Below, piece after piece: positions 7,897-16,924 of a stretch of DNA of 39,801 nt. The notes under the pieces were generated by a model, which saw only the letters and a program-made list of their open reading frames with translations, was not told the origin of the DNA and ran no database searches. The stretch spans positions 1 to 39,801 of the forward strand of contig SKRC01000203.1 in the NCBI GenBank assembly GCA_007118695.1, given 5' to 3'. The DNA comes from Balneolaceae bacterium. GTDB taxonomy: Bacteria > Bacteroidota > Rhodothermia > Balneolales > Balneolaceae. Within the stretch, counting starts at the first letter, position 1. Every line of letters begins with the position of its first letter. The position numbers and the translations under genes are program-made.

Positions 7897-9066
7897 TCAG
7901 ACAGCGCGTTGTTTCCAAATATTTTTTTTCCCGGTTAATTTATCAACCATCGTTGCCGCTGCCAGCATCTGAAACCACAAAACGCCAAGCGGATGCAGCA
8001 TGGAATACAAGGGGTTCCACCTGAACCAAACGGAGAGAATCAGCCGGTGGAGCAAAATCATTGCAACAGCTGCAGTTGATAGAAATAGCCAGACGGGTTG
8101 CCCGGCCGGCAGAGAAGCAGGAAGCAGGATAAACGGAGCGATAAAAACAATCAGGTGAACGGCTGCGGCTAATATAAACAGAGGGTAGGAATACCCGAAC
8201 CCGGCAAAGAAATTTTTCCTGAACCCGTTTCGTATTTCACGTTCGCTGGTATACATCCGGCAGGAAATCAAATCGCCGCCTTCAAACATGCGGAGGGTCA
8301 GCCCGTTCTCCAGGTCTGCCTTTGCCAAGCCAACATCTTCCACGATATTATTTTTTACAAATTCATGGGTGCCAATCCGTTCATAGGGGTCTTTTCGAAA
8401 AGCTAAGAACTGGCCACAGGCAGCCGCAAACAGTTTCCGGGTTTTGCGGGCTGCCAAACGGGGCATCCAGCGCGGCTGCCGGTAGACATAAATCGCCGGC
8501 AAGAGAGTCGTCAGGGTATAATAGACCAGCGGGATCAATGTTTGCTCCCAGAATGTTTTGAGCACTTGCCGGGGCCATACGGTTAGCATGTCGAGCCGGT
8601 ATTCATCAAAGGCAGTGGCAACGCCGGCCAGCGTGGCAGCTTTTATGGTAACATCTGCATCGATAAAAACCAGGATTTCACCTGCAGAGGCATCACCGAG
8701 CTGTTTGCAGGCCCATGGCTTGCCCAGCCATCCGGAAGGCTTCTCACGGCCGTTAATGACGCGCAGGATGCCTTTGAATTCATTTTGTAACCCGCCCAGG
8801 ATTTCTGGTGTACGATCGTCTGATTCATCATCCAGAACAATCACTTCAAAATTGTTGTAGTTTTGACGGCAGGCACTGCGGACGCACTGCTCAATATGGC
8901 CCTCTTCATTCCTGGCGGGGATGAGGATGCTGATAAAAGCCTGGCTGTCAGGCGAACCCTCCGGCAGCGGAGTGAGATCGAATCTGTTCCTGATCAAAAT
9001 CAGTGATGTTGCAACCAGGTAAAAACAGGAAAAGGAGAGCAGCAGGGTTATGAGGAATTCCGCCAT
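7897..9066 (-). CDS. Membrane glycosyltransferase family 2
   Basis: An integral-membrane GT2 enzyme that would transfer a sugar from a nucleotide donor to a lipid-type acceptor at the cytoplasmic face. An N-terminal membrane helix (about 4-24) leads to the GT-A domain with SILIPARNEEGHI (46-58), VLDDESDDRTP (77-87), the metal-binding IDADVT (135-140) and a WGR-free acceptor region. The C-terminal third has three or four hydrophobic helices (about 285-375). The architecture resembles carotenoid glycosyltransferases such as CruG and CrtQ-like enzymes. The divergent neighbour is a CrtC-like hydratase gene, which makes a carotenoid acceptor plausible but unproven. Hopanoid or other lipid glycosylation remains possible. 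Confidence 0.85.
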   Translation of the reverse strand: MAEFLITLLLSFSCFYLVATSLILIRNRFDLTPLPEGSPDSQAFISILIPARNEEGHIEQCVRSACRQNYNNFEVIVLDDESDDRTPEILGGLQNEFKGILRVINGREKPSGWLGKPWACKQLGDASAGEILVFIDADVTIKAATLAGVATAFDEYRLDMLTVWPRQVLKTFWEQTLIPLVYYTLTTLLPAIYVYRQPRWMPRLAARKTRKLFAAACGQFLAFRKDPYERIGTHEFVKNNIVEDVGLAKADLENGLTLRMFEGGDLISCRMYTSEREIRNGFRKNFFAGFGYSYPLFILAAAVHLIVFIAPFILLPASLPAGQPVWLFLSTAAVAMILLHRLILSVWFRWNPLYSMLHPLGVLWFQMLAAATMVDKLTGKKNIWKQRAV

Positions 9067-9273
9067 TTGGTTGGTTCCGGTTTTTCAGTTGGGTTCGACA
9101 GACTACGATAATATCTTTGGACGAAACGGTTTACGACTCAAAAGCATTCAATCCAAAATTCTTTATGTAATATCATTTTGTTGGCGCCCCGGACTGGCTG
9201 CGTTAGTAAACAGGACGTACAGCTGCCGGATCTTGGTATTACAGCGGCTATTCGACCTGATAGGCCAGACTTC

Positions 9274-9314
9274 CGACGACTGATTAATTATGGGTAAATC
9301 CAAAACAGTCGTCG
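9274..9314 (+). promoter_or_regulatory. 9-bp perfect inverted repeat before the CrtC-like gene
   Basis: CGACGACTG at 9274-9282 pairs exactly with CAGTCGTCG at 9306-9314 around a 23-base spacer, then ttatttttta follows. It ends 35 bases before the 9350 start codon. If transcribed, the stem plus T-rich tail could be an attenuator; if not, the two half-sites could be an operator. The remainder of the 283-base divergent gap shows no gene. Confidence 0.5.
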
Positions 9315-9349
9315 TTATTTTTTAGGTTAAATTTTGGTGTACAATTATA

Positions 9350-10444
9350 ATGAAAATAATTTCCGACTATACGAAAGATACCGGTTCCATCAAGCTTCAC
9401 CCGGGCAGCTACGAATGGTGGTATTTTGATGGATTGACTGCTGATGGGGAGTATGGAATCGTAGTTATATTTTATGAAGGCAACCCATTCTCCCGAAGAT
9501 ATTTAGAGGCAATCGATTCAAATACTTCTGAAGCTGAGAGGCGGGCCGGCCAGTTTCCCGCCTTAAGCATTTCGGTCTATCAGCGTGGCCGCCCTATCTA
9601 TTACGGTTTCTGTGAGCATGAGCCGGATGAGGCACGTTTTGATTCTGAGCGCATCCATGGGAGGGTTGGGGAGAGTGAATTTGGTTTTGAAAAATCCAAT
9701 GGCAAGCTGGTTTATACGGTTAGCCTGGACCAGGTTCTGCCGGGGGGAGATAGCATTCGCGGCAGCCTGAAGTTTATTTCAGATGATCATAATATTGCGT
9801 TGGTAAACAATAAGTTAAATGAAAATATAAATGACAATGATGCTGCGCATACCTGGAATCTGGTCCAGCCTGCAGCAATGGTAACAGGTGAATTGAAAAT
9901 CGATGGATTCAGGAGCCATGCGATTCGTTTTGAGGGCCCGGGATATCATGACCACAATTTCGGCAGGGAATCGATGGATCGCAGTTTTCTGGATTGGTAT
10001 TGGGGGCGGTTTCATTTCCCGGAGTCTGTATTCGTCTATTATATCATGCAGAAGCAGGATGGGGATCAGCACAGAGCCTGGTTAATTCAACATGATGGAG
10101 AGGTGATCCGGATGGATGATCATTTTCAATTGGACCATAATAGCCTGAATCCGTTTGGGTTGATGAGCGCCAGGAAAATTACAATTGAAGGAAGTGGGGT
10201 TAAGTGCCTGGTGCAAAAGGAGAAGGTGTTGGATAACGGGCCATTTTACCAGCGATTTATGAGCAGGGCCGTGATGGAAGCCGGCGATGGAATCTCCCAG
10301 GCCAACGGTTTTGCCGAATATATTCACCCGGCCCGGATCAAAAACCGGCTGTTCCGGCCGCTGGTCAATATGCGCATTGCCTATCCGGGCGGAAAGCCGC
10401 ACTGGGTGCAACGCAACCCCCGGCTGTACAGGTGGACGTGGTAA
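9350..10444 (+). CDS. CrtC-like carotenoid 1,2-hydratase (lipocalin-like fold)
   Basis: Resembles the CrtC/AttH family (hydroxyneurosporene synthase), whose characterised members add water to the 1,2 double bond of acyclic carotenoid ends. Seen directly: HPGSYEWWYFDGL at 17-29 followed by FYEGNPFS, the family's hallmark N-terminal pattern, and GPGYHDHNFGRE near 196-207, with the His/Asp cluster proposed to form the active site. The domain pair is beta-rich, and the length of 364 lies between short and long CrtC proteins. No signal peptide is apparent. It is divergent from a GT2 gene, which suggests hydration followed by glycosylation of a carotenoid end group. A different hydrolase-like role is possible because many AttH-family members are uncharacterised. 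Confidence 0.75.
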   Translation: MKIISDYTKDTGSIKLHPGSYEWWYFDGLTADGEYGIVVIFYEGNPFSRRYLEAIDSNTSEAERRAGQFPALSISVYQRGRPIYYGFCEHEPDEARFDSERIHGRVGESEFGFEKSNGKLVYTVSLDQVLPGGDSIRGSLKFISDDHNIALVNNKLNENINDNDAAHTWNLVQPAAMVTGELKIDGFRSHAIRFEGPGYHDHNFGRESMDRSFLDWYWGRFHFPESVFVYYIMQKQDGDQHRAWLIQHDGEVIRMDDHFQLDHNSLNPFGLMSARKITIEGSGVKCLVQKEKVLDNGPFYQRFMSRAVMEAGDGISQANGFAEYIHPARIKNRLFRPLVNMRIAYPGGKPHWVQRNPRLYRWTW

Positions 10445-10466
10445 AAAACGGACAGCAACCAAAAAA

Positions 10467-10492
10467 GGCGGCCTGCAGTGAAGCAGGCCGCC
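10467..10492 (-). terminator. Rho-independent terminator of the FAS1 gene
   Basis: GGCGGCCTGC at 10467-10476 pairs perfectly with 10483-10492 around a six-base loop. Read on the minus strand the stem is followed by TTTTTTGG. It lies about 115 bases beyond the stop of the FAS1 lipoprotein gene and just past the stop of the convergent crtC-like gene. In the plus direction the tail is GC-rich and would terminate poorly. Confidence 0.85.
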
Positions 10493-10606
10493 CGGGTTTG
10501 GGAAGTGAGGAAGAGCTATCTTCCGTCACATTCGTCAGGTATCACACGCTCTCGTAGAATCTGTTGAGTTCAGGCATGTATACCCGTGATAAATGTATAC
10601 CCGGAA

Positions 10607-12349
10607 TCAGTCGAAATCAGGTAGAATGACGGCATCGATCAAATGTATCACTCCGTTGGTACCACTCAAATCGACAGTGATCACCGTCGCACCATCCACG
10701 GTTACGGTGCCATTGGAATTATTAATGGTTACCATCTGGCCGTTCACGGTTTCAATCTCGGTTTCTCCGGCCGGGATATCACCGGACTCTATTCGATCGG
10801 CGATTACATGATAGGTCAGCGTCTCTGCCACTTCCTCATCAGAGAGTCCCGCCAGTGCTTCGGAGATATCCTCGAATGCGCTGTTGATCGGTGCAAACAC
10901 GGTAAATGGCCCGTCACCAGAAAGCGTGCCGGCAAGATCGGCATCAATCACAAGGTCAACCAGGGTCGTCAGCTCATAGTTTTTCTGTGCAATTTCAACG
11001 ATGTTCAGATATTTGTTGGGAATGAGCACTTCATCAATGGCGTGAATGGTGCCGTTGCTGGCATCGACATCGGCTGCAATGACTTCCGAGCTTCCGTTGA
11101 CCGTGACTCCTCCGCCAGCAGTCACATACAGACTTTCTCCGCTCATAGATGCAACTGTCTGGCTGGCATTAAGGTCACCAGATTTGACATCTGCTTCAAT
11201 GACATGATATAACAGGATTTCGGTCAGCTGTTCCATGGAAAGGCTCTCAAGGAGGCCATCGGGAAGGTTGTCAAACGCTTCATCTGTCGGGGCGAATACC
11301 GTGTAAGGCCCGTCGCCCATCAGTGCTTCGGCAAGGCCGGCATCCGTCACAGCCTGGACCAGTGTATTGAAATCAAACCTCTTGACGGCATTGTCAACAA
11401 CCGTTCCAAATGCATCCGGGAACAGTACTTTATTGACAGCATGAATCACACCATTGGTGGCTTCAATATCCGCTGCAATAACGTTGGACGAAGCATTAAT
11501 AACAACCTCTTCACCGGCTTTGATGAAAAGCTCATCTCCCTGCAGGGATGCGACTGCCTGGCGGTCGCTCAAATCTGAAGACATGACAGTTCCTCCGGTT
11601 ACATGATAGGTGAGGATCGAGATCAGCTGGTCTCCGCTCAGGTTTTCCAATGTTCCTTCGGGGAGGGCTTCAAACGCCTCATCGGTTGGAGCAAAAGCCG
11701 TGAACGGACCCAGAAATTGCAAGGTGGTGGTCAAACCGGCGCTTTCAATGGCGTCGAGCAGGATGTCGAATCCGTCAGCTTCCTGTGCAACATCAATGAT
11801 GTTGGTGGCTCCCAGTGCTTTTCTGATGGCCGATGGCAGCAATACTTCATTGATGCCATGGACTACACCGTTTGACGCCCTGATGTCGGCTTCGACGACA
11901 TTGGAGGTGCCGTTAATCACAACCCCATTACCGGATTGAGCCAGGATTCTCTCACCCTGGAGCGTTTCAACATCTCCCTGCTGCGGGACATCGGCAGCCA
12001 AAATGGTGCCGGCAACCAGATGGTAAGTGATGATCAGTTCGATATCTTCTTCTGTCAGGCTGTTCAGCACATCGGAAGGAATATCCTGGAAAGCAGCATT
12101 TGTAGGTGCAAAGACAGTGAGTTCTTCATTTTGAAGTGCTTCCAGCAGGTCTTCGTTGACCAGGGAGACAAGGGTGCTGTAGTCGCTGTCATCAGACAGC
12201 ACTTCAGCAAGGTTCATGTCAATATCCGGATCCGGATCCACCGGTGTGCCGGAATCATTATCACTGCATGCCGATAAGGCAAACATGAGCGCCAGGGGTA
12301 AGATGAGCAGGCTGGCTGCCCTGCGTATGGTTTTTGTACTCGGTAGCAT
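10607..12349 (-). CDS. Lipoprotein with four FAS1 (fasciclin) domains
   Basis: An envelope lipoprotein of about 580 residues built from four FAS1 domains (about 45-175, 180-310, 315-445, 450-578). Each has the H1/H2-type signatures such as TVFAPTNAAF, TAFAPTDEAF, TVFAPTDEAF and TVFAPINSAF, and YHV-type motifs. FAS1 domains mediate adhesion or matrix binding. The signal peptide ends in the lipobox LSAC. The frame opens at a TTG at 12364, but the ATG at 12349 is preceded at good spacing by AGAGGA and is preferred. The gene is monocistronic: its own predicted ECF promoter is at 12393-12423 and a terminator at 10467-10492. The promoter matches that of the first sigma gene, so expression probably follows that sigma/FecR/receptor operon, which lies just upstream. 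Confidence 0.93.
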   Translation of the reverse strand: MLPSTKTIRRAASLLILPLALMFALSACSDNDSGTPVDPDPDIDMNLAEVLSDDSDYSTLVSLVNEDLLEALQNEELTVFAPTNAAFQDIPSDVLNSLTEEDIELIITYHLVAGTILAADVPQQGDVETLQGERILAQSGNGVVINGTSNVVEADIRASNGVVHGINEVLLPSAIRKALGATNIIDVAQEADGFDILLDAIESAGLTTTLQFLGPFTAFAPTDEAFEALPEGTLENLSGDQLISILTYHVTGGTVMSSDLSDRQAVASLQGDELFIKAGEEVVINASSNVIAADIEATNGVIHAVNKVLFPDAFGTVVDNAVKRFDFNTLVQAVTDAGLAEALMGDGPYTVFAPTDEAFDNLPDGLLESLSMEQLTEILLYHVIEADVKSGDLNASQTVASMSGESLYVTAGGGVTVNGSSEVIAADVDASNGTIHAIDEVLIPNKYLNIVEIAQKNYELTTLVDLVIDADLAGTLSGDGPFTVFAPINSAFEDISEALAGLSDEEVAETLTYHVIADRIESGDIPAGETEIETVNGQMVTINNSNGTVTVDGATVITVDLSGTNGVIHLIDAVILPDFD

Positions 12350-12392
12350 AGTTTCCTCTTTCAAGTTTATTTGGTTTAGGTGTTAAGTACCG

Positions 12393-12423
12393 GTGTAACA
12401 CCCGAGAAATGGACTATGACTAG
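12393..12423 (-). promoter_or_regulatory. Predicted ECF promoter, type 1 (FAS1 gene)
   Basis: On the minus strand CTAGTCAT (12423-12416), 14 bases, then GTGTTACAC (12401-12393), 43 bases before the preferred start codon. The same boxes and spacing occur at 16925-16955 upstream of the first sigma gene. The upstream box lies in a small inverted repeat (atgac-acta-gtcat, 12416-12429). Promoter function is inferred from the shared boxes, not measured. Confidence 0.65.
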
Positions 12424-12451
12424 TGTCATGTCAATTATATTTATGCGGGTC

Positions 12452-12470
12452 TCCCGACATCTTATCGGGA
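12452..12470 (+). other. Short hairpin with T-rich tail between receptor and FAS1 genes
   Basis: TCCCGA (12452-12457) pairs with TCGGGA (12465-12470) and is followed on the plus strand by ttcttttt. No plus-strand gene precedes it, so it may be incidental or may end antisense transcripts. On the minus strand it would lie between the receptor gene and the FAS1 promoter without a T-run. Confidence 0.35.
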
Positions 12471-12598
12471 TTCTTTTTACTCCTGGTTGTTATAAAAAAA
12501 ATGCAAGCAGCTATGACTATGCACAAAATTTCACATTGCCAGGAGCATAATTTTCTTTGTCTTACCGCACAACGCATGGTTGTTACGACACTGGGCTG

Positions 12599-15373
12599 TC
12601 AGAAATTAATTTTCAAACTGACGGATGGGTTGAATCCGGGAAGGGTTCTCTCTCTGATTTCGTATTGCTGCTCTCCATCCGGCCCCGTTCCGGAAGGGAA
12701 GAGGTTCCAGTCAATGCTGTTTCGGCGGTTCAGTACATTGATGAGGTCCAGCCTGGTTTCGAGGTCAACAGGGCCAAGATTCGGGGTATAGATGAAGGAA
12801 AAATCGAGCTGGTGGAAGGGGCTCAGGCGGTCATGTTCAGGATTGGTGAAGTCGTAGTGGCCGGCTGATGGAAAATTGTGAGGCACCATGAAGTCGTAAT
12901 ACGCCTGCCGGAAAGCCCAGCTTCTGCCGTAAATGCCCAGCCACCTGGCTGCAAACCTGGTATTAGCAGAAATACGGCCTGTCAGCCTGACCTGAAAGCG
13001 GTGAGGCTCGTTCCAGGGTGTAGGGACCATCCGGCCGAATTGAGATTCCATATTTATTCTGGATACAGTGAAATCATACCCCAATAATAACCGGAGCCTT
13101 GCCTCTGTTAATGATTGCCGGAACCTTGCGCCGATCCCGTAGGAATACATGTCAGTCACCTCAGCAAATGCATCAAGCCCGGTTCTGCTTACATCCCCAC
13201 CACCTACCATAAGATTCGGATAGGAGGTGATATAGCTGGAAGGCTGGAGTTTGAGAAATTTCTCAATGCTGAGAGAGGTTGTTTCACCCGGTTCAAGCAA
13301 AAAAGAGAGCGCTGTATGGTATGCTTTAGGTTGTTCGAAACTGCTGTCGTGCGCCCAAACTGTAAACCCGGGGACAAGCGAGCTCGGCCCGACATTGGTA
13401 ATATCAAACTGGTTGATAAACTGCCTGTAGATGCCCCCGGACAATTTCAGGCTCCAGTAACCCAGGGATGATTCAGGCTGGTCGTATTGAATGCTCATTC
13501 GGGGTTCAGCATAGATATCACCCGATGGTGAAAGGATGGTAAACCTGGACCCGGCCATGAATTTCATGTGGCTGCCAAATACCCAGTTGCCATTGATGTA
13601 TGAACTGTAAAAAGTGGATTGATAATCATTTAATGTGGGTAGATAAAAGAAATCAGTTAAACCGAACCGGGATTCAACCCGGTCGGACTGAAGGCCGCTG
13701 CTGAGGCTGAACCGGGGGGTGAATGCATAGTTCAGGTCCATACGGCCTATAAAATGCCGGATCAGGTTGCTGTCTCTTTGCTCTCTGCCCGTTTCAATAA
13801 CGCCGGATAAGTGCTCAAAAAGTTCGGTCTCGGACAGCCCGTCAGCCGAAGACTGAATAGACTCGTTGTCGAACATGGTATAGCTGTGATTCAGCTCATT
13901 CGAACTGTAGCTTGCCTGGAAACTGATATTAAGGCGGGGTGAGGCCAGCCAGTCGTAACGCAATTGCGTTGCCAGGTTTTCCCAGTTGTAGCTGTCCCTT
14001 GAAAACATATAGATCGTTTCTTCTGCAAGCTTGTCGCTGGCAAGCAGATCGGTTTCAACACGGTTTTCTCCTTTGTACAGTGAAAATGAAAGTGTCCTGT
14101 ACGGATCCGGCTCATAACGCGATGCCAGGTGAAAATCATAATAACTGATGCCGGATGCATTGTTGACCGATTGAAAAGACCTGCCGCCTGATTCGTTCAG
14201 AAGGATATTGTAGATGAGCGGGTCCACAAGATCCCACTGCTGAAGTGCACCTGACAGTGTGGGGTCCTGGTACCAGTCCCAGAAGGTTGACCTGAATGCT
14301 GTCATCAGATGAAAGCGGCTTTCATCACCGTTTGAATTGCTAAGTTGGATCCTGGCATTGGTGTTTACCGGATCAACCTGCAGCAGGGCCCGTTTATTAT
14401 TCCGGTTGGAGATATGGTGACGCATATCGATTTTCCCGGCAATCAGGCTTCCGGATTCGACGCCGAATCCTGCTTTTTCAACGGATACCCTGTCAAGAGA
14501 GTAAGGGCTGAATGCGCTGTAGAGTTGGCCGAAGCTGTAGGGGTTATAAACTGGAATACCGTCAAGAAAAATCCGGTGATCACCGCGCTGGCCTCCCTGG
14601 AGATGCAGGTCGGTGAGCGGGAGTCCGTACTGGATGCCTGAAAAAAGGGCCATGCTCTGAATGGCATCCGGAGACCGGCTGCCGGTATTCCAGTCAGACA
14701 GACGATCGATGGTTTCCTCATTTGTATGTCCAAATGAGAGCAACGGCTTATGGGCTGTTACCACAATGGGGGAAACATCAAACTGCCTGGGTTGCATTCG
14801 GATGCTTTCCCGAACATCCTGGTCCGGAGCAATGGTAATTTCTTTGCGGACCGGTTCATACCCGATATAGGAGAAAATGATTTCATGTCGGCCGGTGAGC
14901 ATGCGATTGAGGTTGAACAGTCCGGCATTGTTCGTACTGGTTCCGCCTGAAACATCGGCCAGCATGACGGTTGCCCCCGGCAGGGGATCTCCGGTTTGTG
15001 CATCCACGACTTTGCCCGTCAGGGAGCCATAAGAGGATGCGATCAATGATGATTTTACCACAACGAATGTGCCCGACGAGAGGATGATATAATCGAGCCC
15101 GGTATCTTTCAGTACCTGTTTTAATATTTCAGGTATCGTTTTCTCTCGAATTCTTTGATAGACATTGAACCCTTCAACGATAGCCGGGTCATAGATCAGA
15201 TCGGCTTCGGTTTTACCCGCTATTTCTTCCAGGGCCAAGGCCAGGGTCACCCCGCTAAATTCAAATGAGTACAGGCCGTTGTCCCGGCTTTGTGACATCA
15301 GATCTGCCGGAAACAAAGTAAACATCAGCCAAAAAATAAGTACAAGGAACAGGTTTGAATGATCCTGAAGCAT
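12599..15373 (-). CDS. STN-type TonB-dependent receptor, signalling class (copy 1)
   Basis: An outer-membrane receptor of 924 residues that probably senses and imports an unknown ligand and signals to the FecR protein encoded upstream. The order is: signal peptide (1-27), an STN domain (about 34-110, YSFEFSGVTL to GTFVVVK), a carboxypeptidase-regulatory-like domain (about 116-195, GKVVDAQTGDPLPGATV), a plug (about 205-320, with HLQGGQRGDHRIFLDGIPVYNPY) and a beta barrel ending in the typical terminal phenylalanine (SLKINF). No SusD-like partner gene follows, so it is not a classic SusCD pair. It is 8 bases from the FecR gene. The plug and barrel are clearly paralogous to those of the receptor at 21006-23792, for example both contain NQFDxTNVGPxxLVP. 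Confidence 0.93.
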   Translation of the reverse strand: MLQDHSNLFLVLIFWLMFTLFPADLMSQSRDNGLYSFEFSGVTLALALEEIAGKTEADLIYDPAIVEGFNVYQRIREKTIPEILKQVLKDTGLDYIILSSGTFVVVKSSLIASSYGSLTGKVVDAQTGDPLPGATVMLADVSGGTSTNNAGLFNLNRMLTGRHEIIFSYIGYEPVRKEITIAPDQDVRESIRMQPRQFDVSPIVVTAHKPLLSFGHTNEETIDRLSDWNTGSRSPDAIQSMALFSGIQYGLPLTDLHLQGGQRGDHRIFLDGIPVYNPYSFGQLYSAFSPYSLDRVSVEKAGFGVESGSLIAGKIDMRHHISNRNNKRALLQVDPVNTNARIQLSNSNGDESRFHLMTAFRSTFWDWYQDPTLSGALQQWDLVDPLIYNILLNESGGRSFQSVNNASGISYYDFHLASRYEPDPYRTLSFSLYKGENRVETDLLASDKLAEETIYMFSRDSYNWENLATQLRYDWLASPRLNISFQASYSSNELNHSYTMFDNESIQSSADGLSETELFEHLSGVIETGREQRDSNLIRHFIGRMDLNYAFTPRFSLSSGLQSDRVESRFGLTDFFYLPTLNDYQSTFYSSYINGNWVFGSHMKFMAGSRFTILSPSGDIYAEPRMSIQYDQPESSLGYWSLKLSGGIYRQFINQFDITNVGPSSLVPGFTVWAHDSSFEQPKAYHTALSFLLEPGETTSLSIEKFLKLQPSSYITSYPNLMVGGGDVSRTGLDAFAEVTDMYSYGIGARFRQSLTEARLRLLLGYDFTVSRINMESQFGRMVPTPWNEPHRFQVRLTGRISANTRFAARWLGIYGRSWAFRQAYYDFMVPHNFPSAGHYDFTNPEHDRLSPFHQLDFSFIYTPNLGPVDLETRLDLINVLNRRNSIDWNLFPSGTGPDGEQQYEIRERTLPGFNPSVSLKINF

Positions 15374-15381
15374 GCGAATTG

Positions 15382-16335
15382 TTATTTAGAGACTCTGTAC
15401 CCGTTGGTGGTTCTTGAAAACGTCAGACCCTTGACCGTGGTAATATCATTCAAGACCGATTCTACATCTTCCGGATCGGAATAGAATGTTGTCATCACAG
15501 TGCGCCCGATTTCCCGGTCGGTAATTTCAATGGAGGTATTGTACTTCCGTTCAAGCTCCCTGAAAATGATTTCAAGCGGTGTGTTCACGAAGGCCAGATT
15601 CCGTTGCTTCCAGGCCAGGATGTTATCGATCCGGACCGGGTCGGGATCGGCCGGTCGGATCATACCGCTAATCCACCGGCTTTCTGATCCCTCCTTCAGG
15701 CTGACCGCTTCCTGCGGAGACCCTTCAGCGAAGAACCGGACGGATCCGCTGATCACGGATACGGTGGTTTGAGAGCCGGGATCGTCCAGCCACGATCGCA
15801 CATTGAATTTCGTGCTGGTTACCTGCACAACCGATCCGTTTGCATATACATGGAACGGGTGATTGCCCGGTTCAACTTCAAAATAGGCTTCCCCGTTCAG
15901 GTGAAGATCCCGGTTGGTATAATTGAACAGGCGGCTGTAGCTGATTTCCGATCCGCTGTTGAGATTCACTGTGGATCCATCGGGAAGTTCGATGGCGGCC
16001 AGTTCTCCTTTGGGCACAGATACTTTTTTATCAGTCAAAAGAAAAGCGGCCCCGGCTATTATCAAAAAGATGGCGGCAGCGAGGTAGTATCGCAGCCCGT
16101 TATTTCTGTCGGTGTTTTGGCTGTTTACCGGTTTATCTTCAAACCCCAGCTTTGCGTGCACATCACGCAGGGCATCTTCGGTCTCGGCCTTGCTGACAGG
16201 TGGTTCATTCAGGTCAATTTCGGAGCTGTCATCCCAAACCCTTTTGAGATTCTTGCGTTCTGATTCAGATACATTATCAAACAGACGATCAAGATCCCGG
16301 TTTTTTTTGTCGTTATTCCAGGATTGTTCAGCCAT
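15382..16335 (-). CDS. FecR-family anti-sigma factor (copy 1)
   Basis: A single-pass inner-membrane regulator of the adjacent ECF sigma factor. The N-terminal cytoplasmic part (1-80) contains LKRVWDDS, the membrane helix is about 83-101, the FecR domain (about 110-215) contains VNLNSGSEISY and LHLNGEAYFEV, and a DUF4974-type C-terminal domain (about 245-317) ends in GYRVSK. The length of 317 is usual. The start overlaps the end of the sigma gene by 8 bases, which suggests translational coupling, and the receptor gene follows after 8 bases. In characterised Fec-type systems the receptor STN domain contacts the FecR C-terminal part; that contact is inferred here. Confidence 0.94.
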   Translation of the reverse strand: MAEQSWNNDKKNRDLDRLFDNVSESERKNLKRVWDDSSEIDLNEPPVSKAETEDALRDVHAKLGFEDKPVNSQNTDRNNGLRYYLAAAIFLIIAGAAFLLTDKKVSVPKGELAAIELPDGSTVNLNSGSEISYSRLFNYTNRDLHLNGEAYFEVEPGNHPFHVYANGSVVQVTSTKFNVRSWLDDPGSQTTVSVISGSVRFFAEGSPQEAVSLKEGSESRWISGMIRPADPDPVRIDNILAWKQRNLAFVNTPLEIIFRELERKYNTSIEITDREIGRTVMTTFYSDPEDVESVLNDITTVKGLTFSRTTNGYRVSK

Positions 16336-16909
16336 AGCCTATGTGCCTTGTTTCAGTGAGATACTGTTCATGCAGGCGATGGATGTTTTTCATCGCCTGA
16401 ACAATATGATTATTAACCGTTCTGCTGGATACATTCATTACATCGGCGATCTCTTCATGATCGAGCCCCTCAAAACGGCTGAGGCGGAAGGCCTCGCTTT
16501 GTCTTTCAGGTAGTTCCATGATCCACTTTTTTAAAAGCTCCAGGCGTTCCGTCCGGAGATCCGTTTCCTGATCTTCATCAGTAAGCTGATCTGCCGGCAT
16601 ATCGGCTGCGTCCAGGCCATTTTGCTCAAAAGAGCGGTCGCGTATGTGATTGAGTGATAAATTACGCACGATTTTATAAAGGTACGCTTTAATTGACTGT
16701 TCAGCATCTATGGATTCACGATGATGCCATAGTTTGATGAAGGCGTCCTGAACGATATCAGCAGCTGTGGATTTTTGCCTGGTATACCTGAAAGAAAATC
16801 TGACCAGGGGGGCATACAGGGACCTGAATAACTGGTCGAATGCCTCCCGGTCTGACGCTTTCAGGCGTTCCGTTAACTGGTTGTATTGTTCATCGTTCGG
16901 TTCGTTCAT
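16328..16909 (-). CDS. ECF RNA polymerase sigma factor, FecI-like (copy 1)
   Basis: A 193-residue extracytoplasmic-function sigma factor. Sigma region 2 (about 22-90) contains YTRQKSTAADIVQDAFIKLW, and region 4 (about 125-185) contains the helix-turn-helix LSRFEGLDHEEIADVMNVSSRTVNNHI. It heads the sigma-FecR-receptor operon. A type 1 promoter (16925-16955) ends only 15 bases before the start codon, so the transcript should have a very short leader and the gene probably activates itself. No later in-frame ATG would keep region 2 whole. The region 4 recognition helix differs from that of the second sigma (SSR against TVK), in line with different -35 boxes. Confidence 0.95.
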   Translation of the reverse strand: MNEPNDEQYNQLTERLKASDREAFDQLFRSLYAPLVRFSFRYTRQKSTAADIVQDAFIKLWHHRESIDAEQSIKAYLYKIVRNLSLNHIRDRSFEQNGLDAADMPADQLTDEDQETDLRTERLELLKKWIMELPERQSEAFRLSRFEGLDHEEIADVMNVSSRTVNNHIVQAMKNIHRLHEQYLTETRHIGYG

Positions 16910-16924
16910 CTTGTTCGGTTATCA

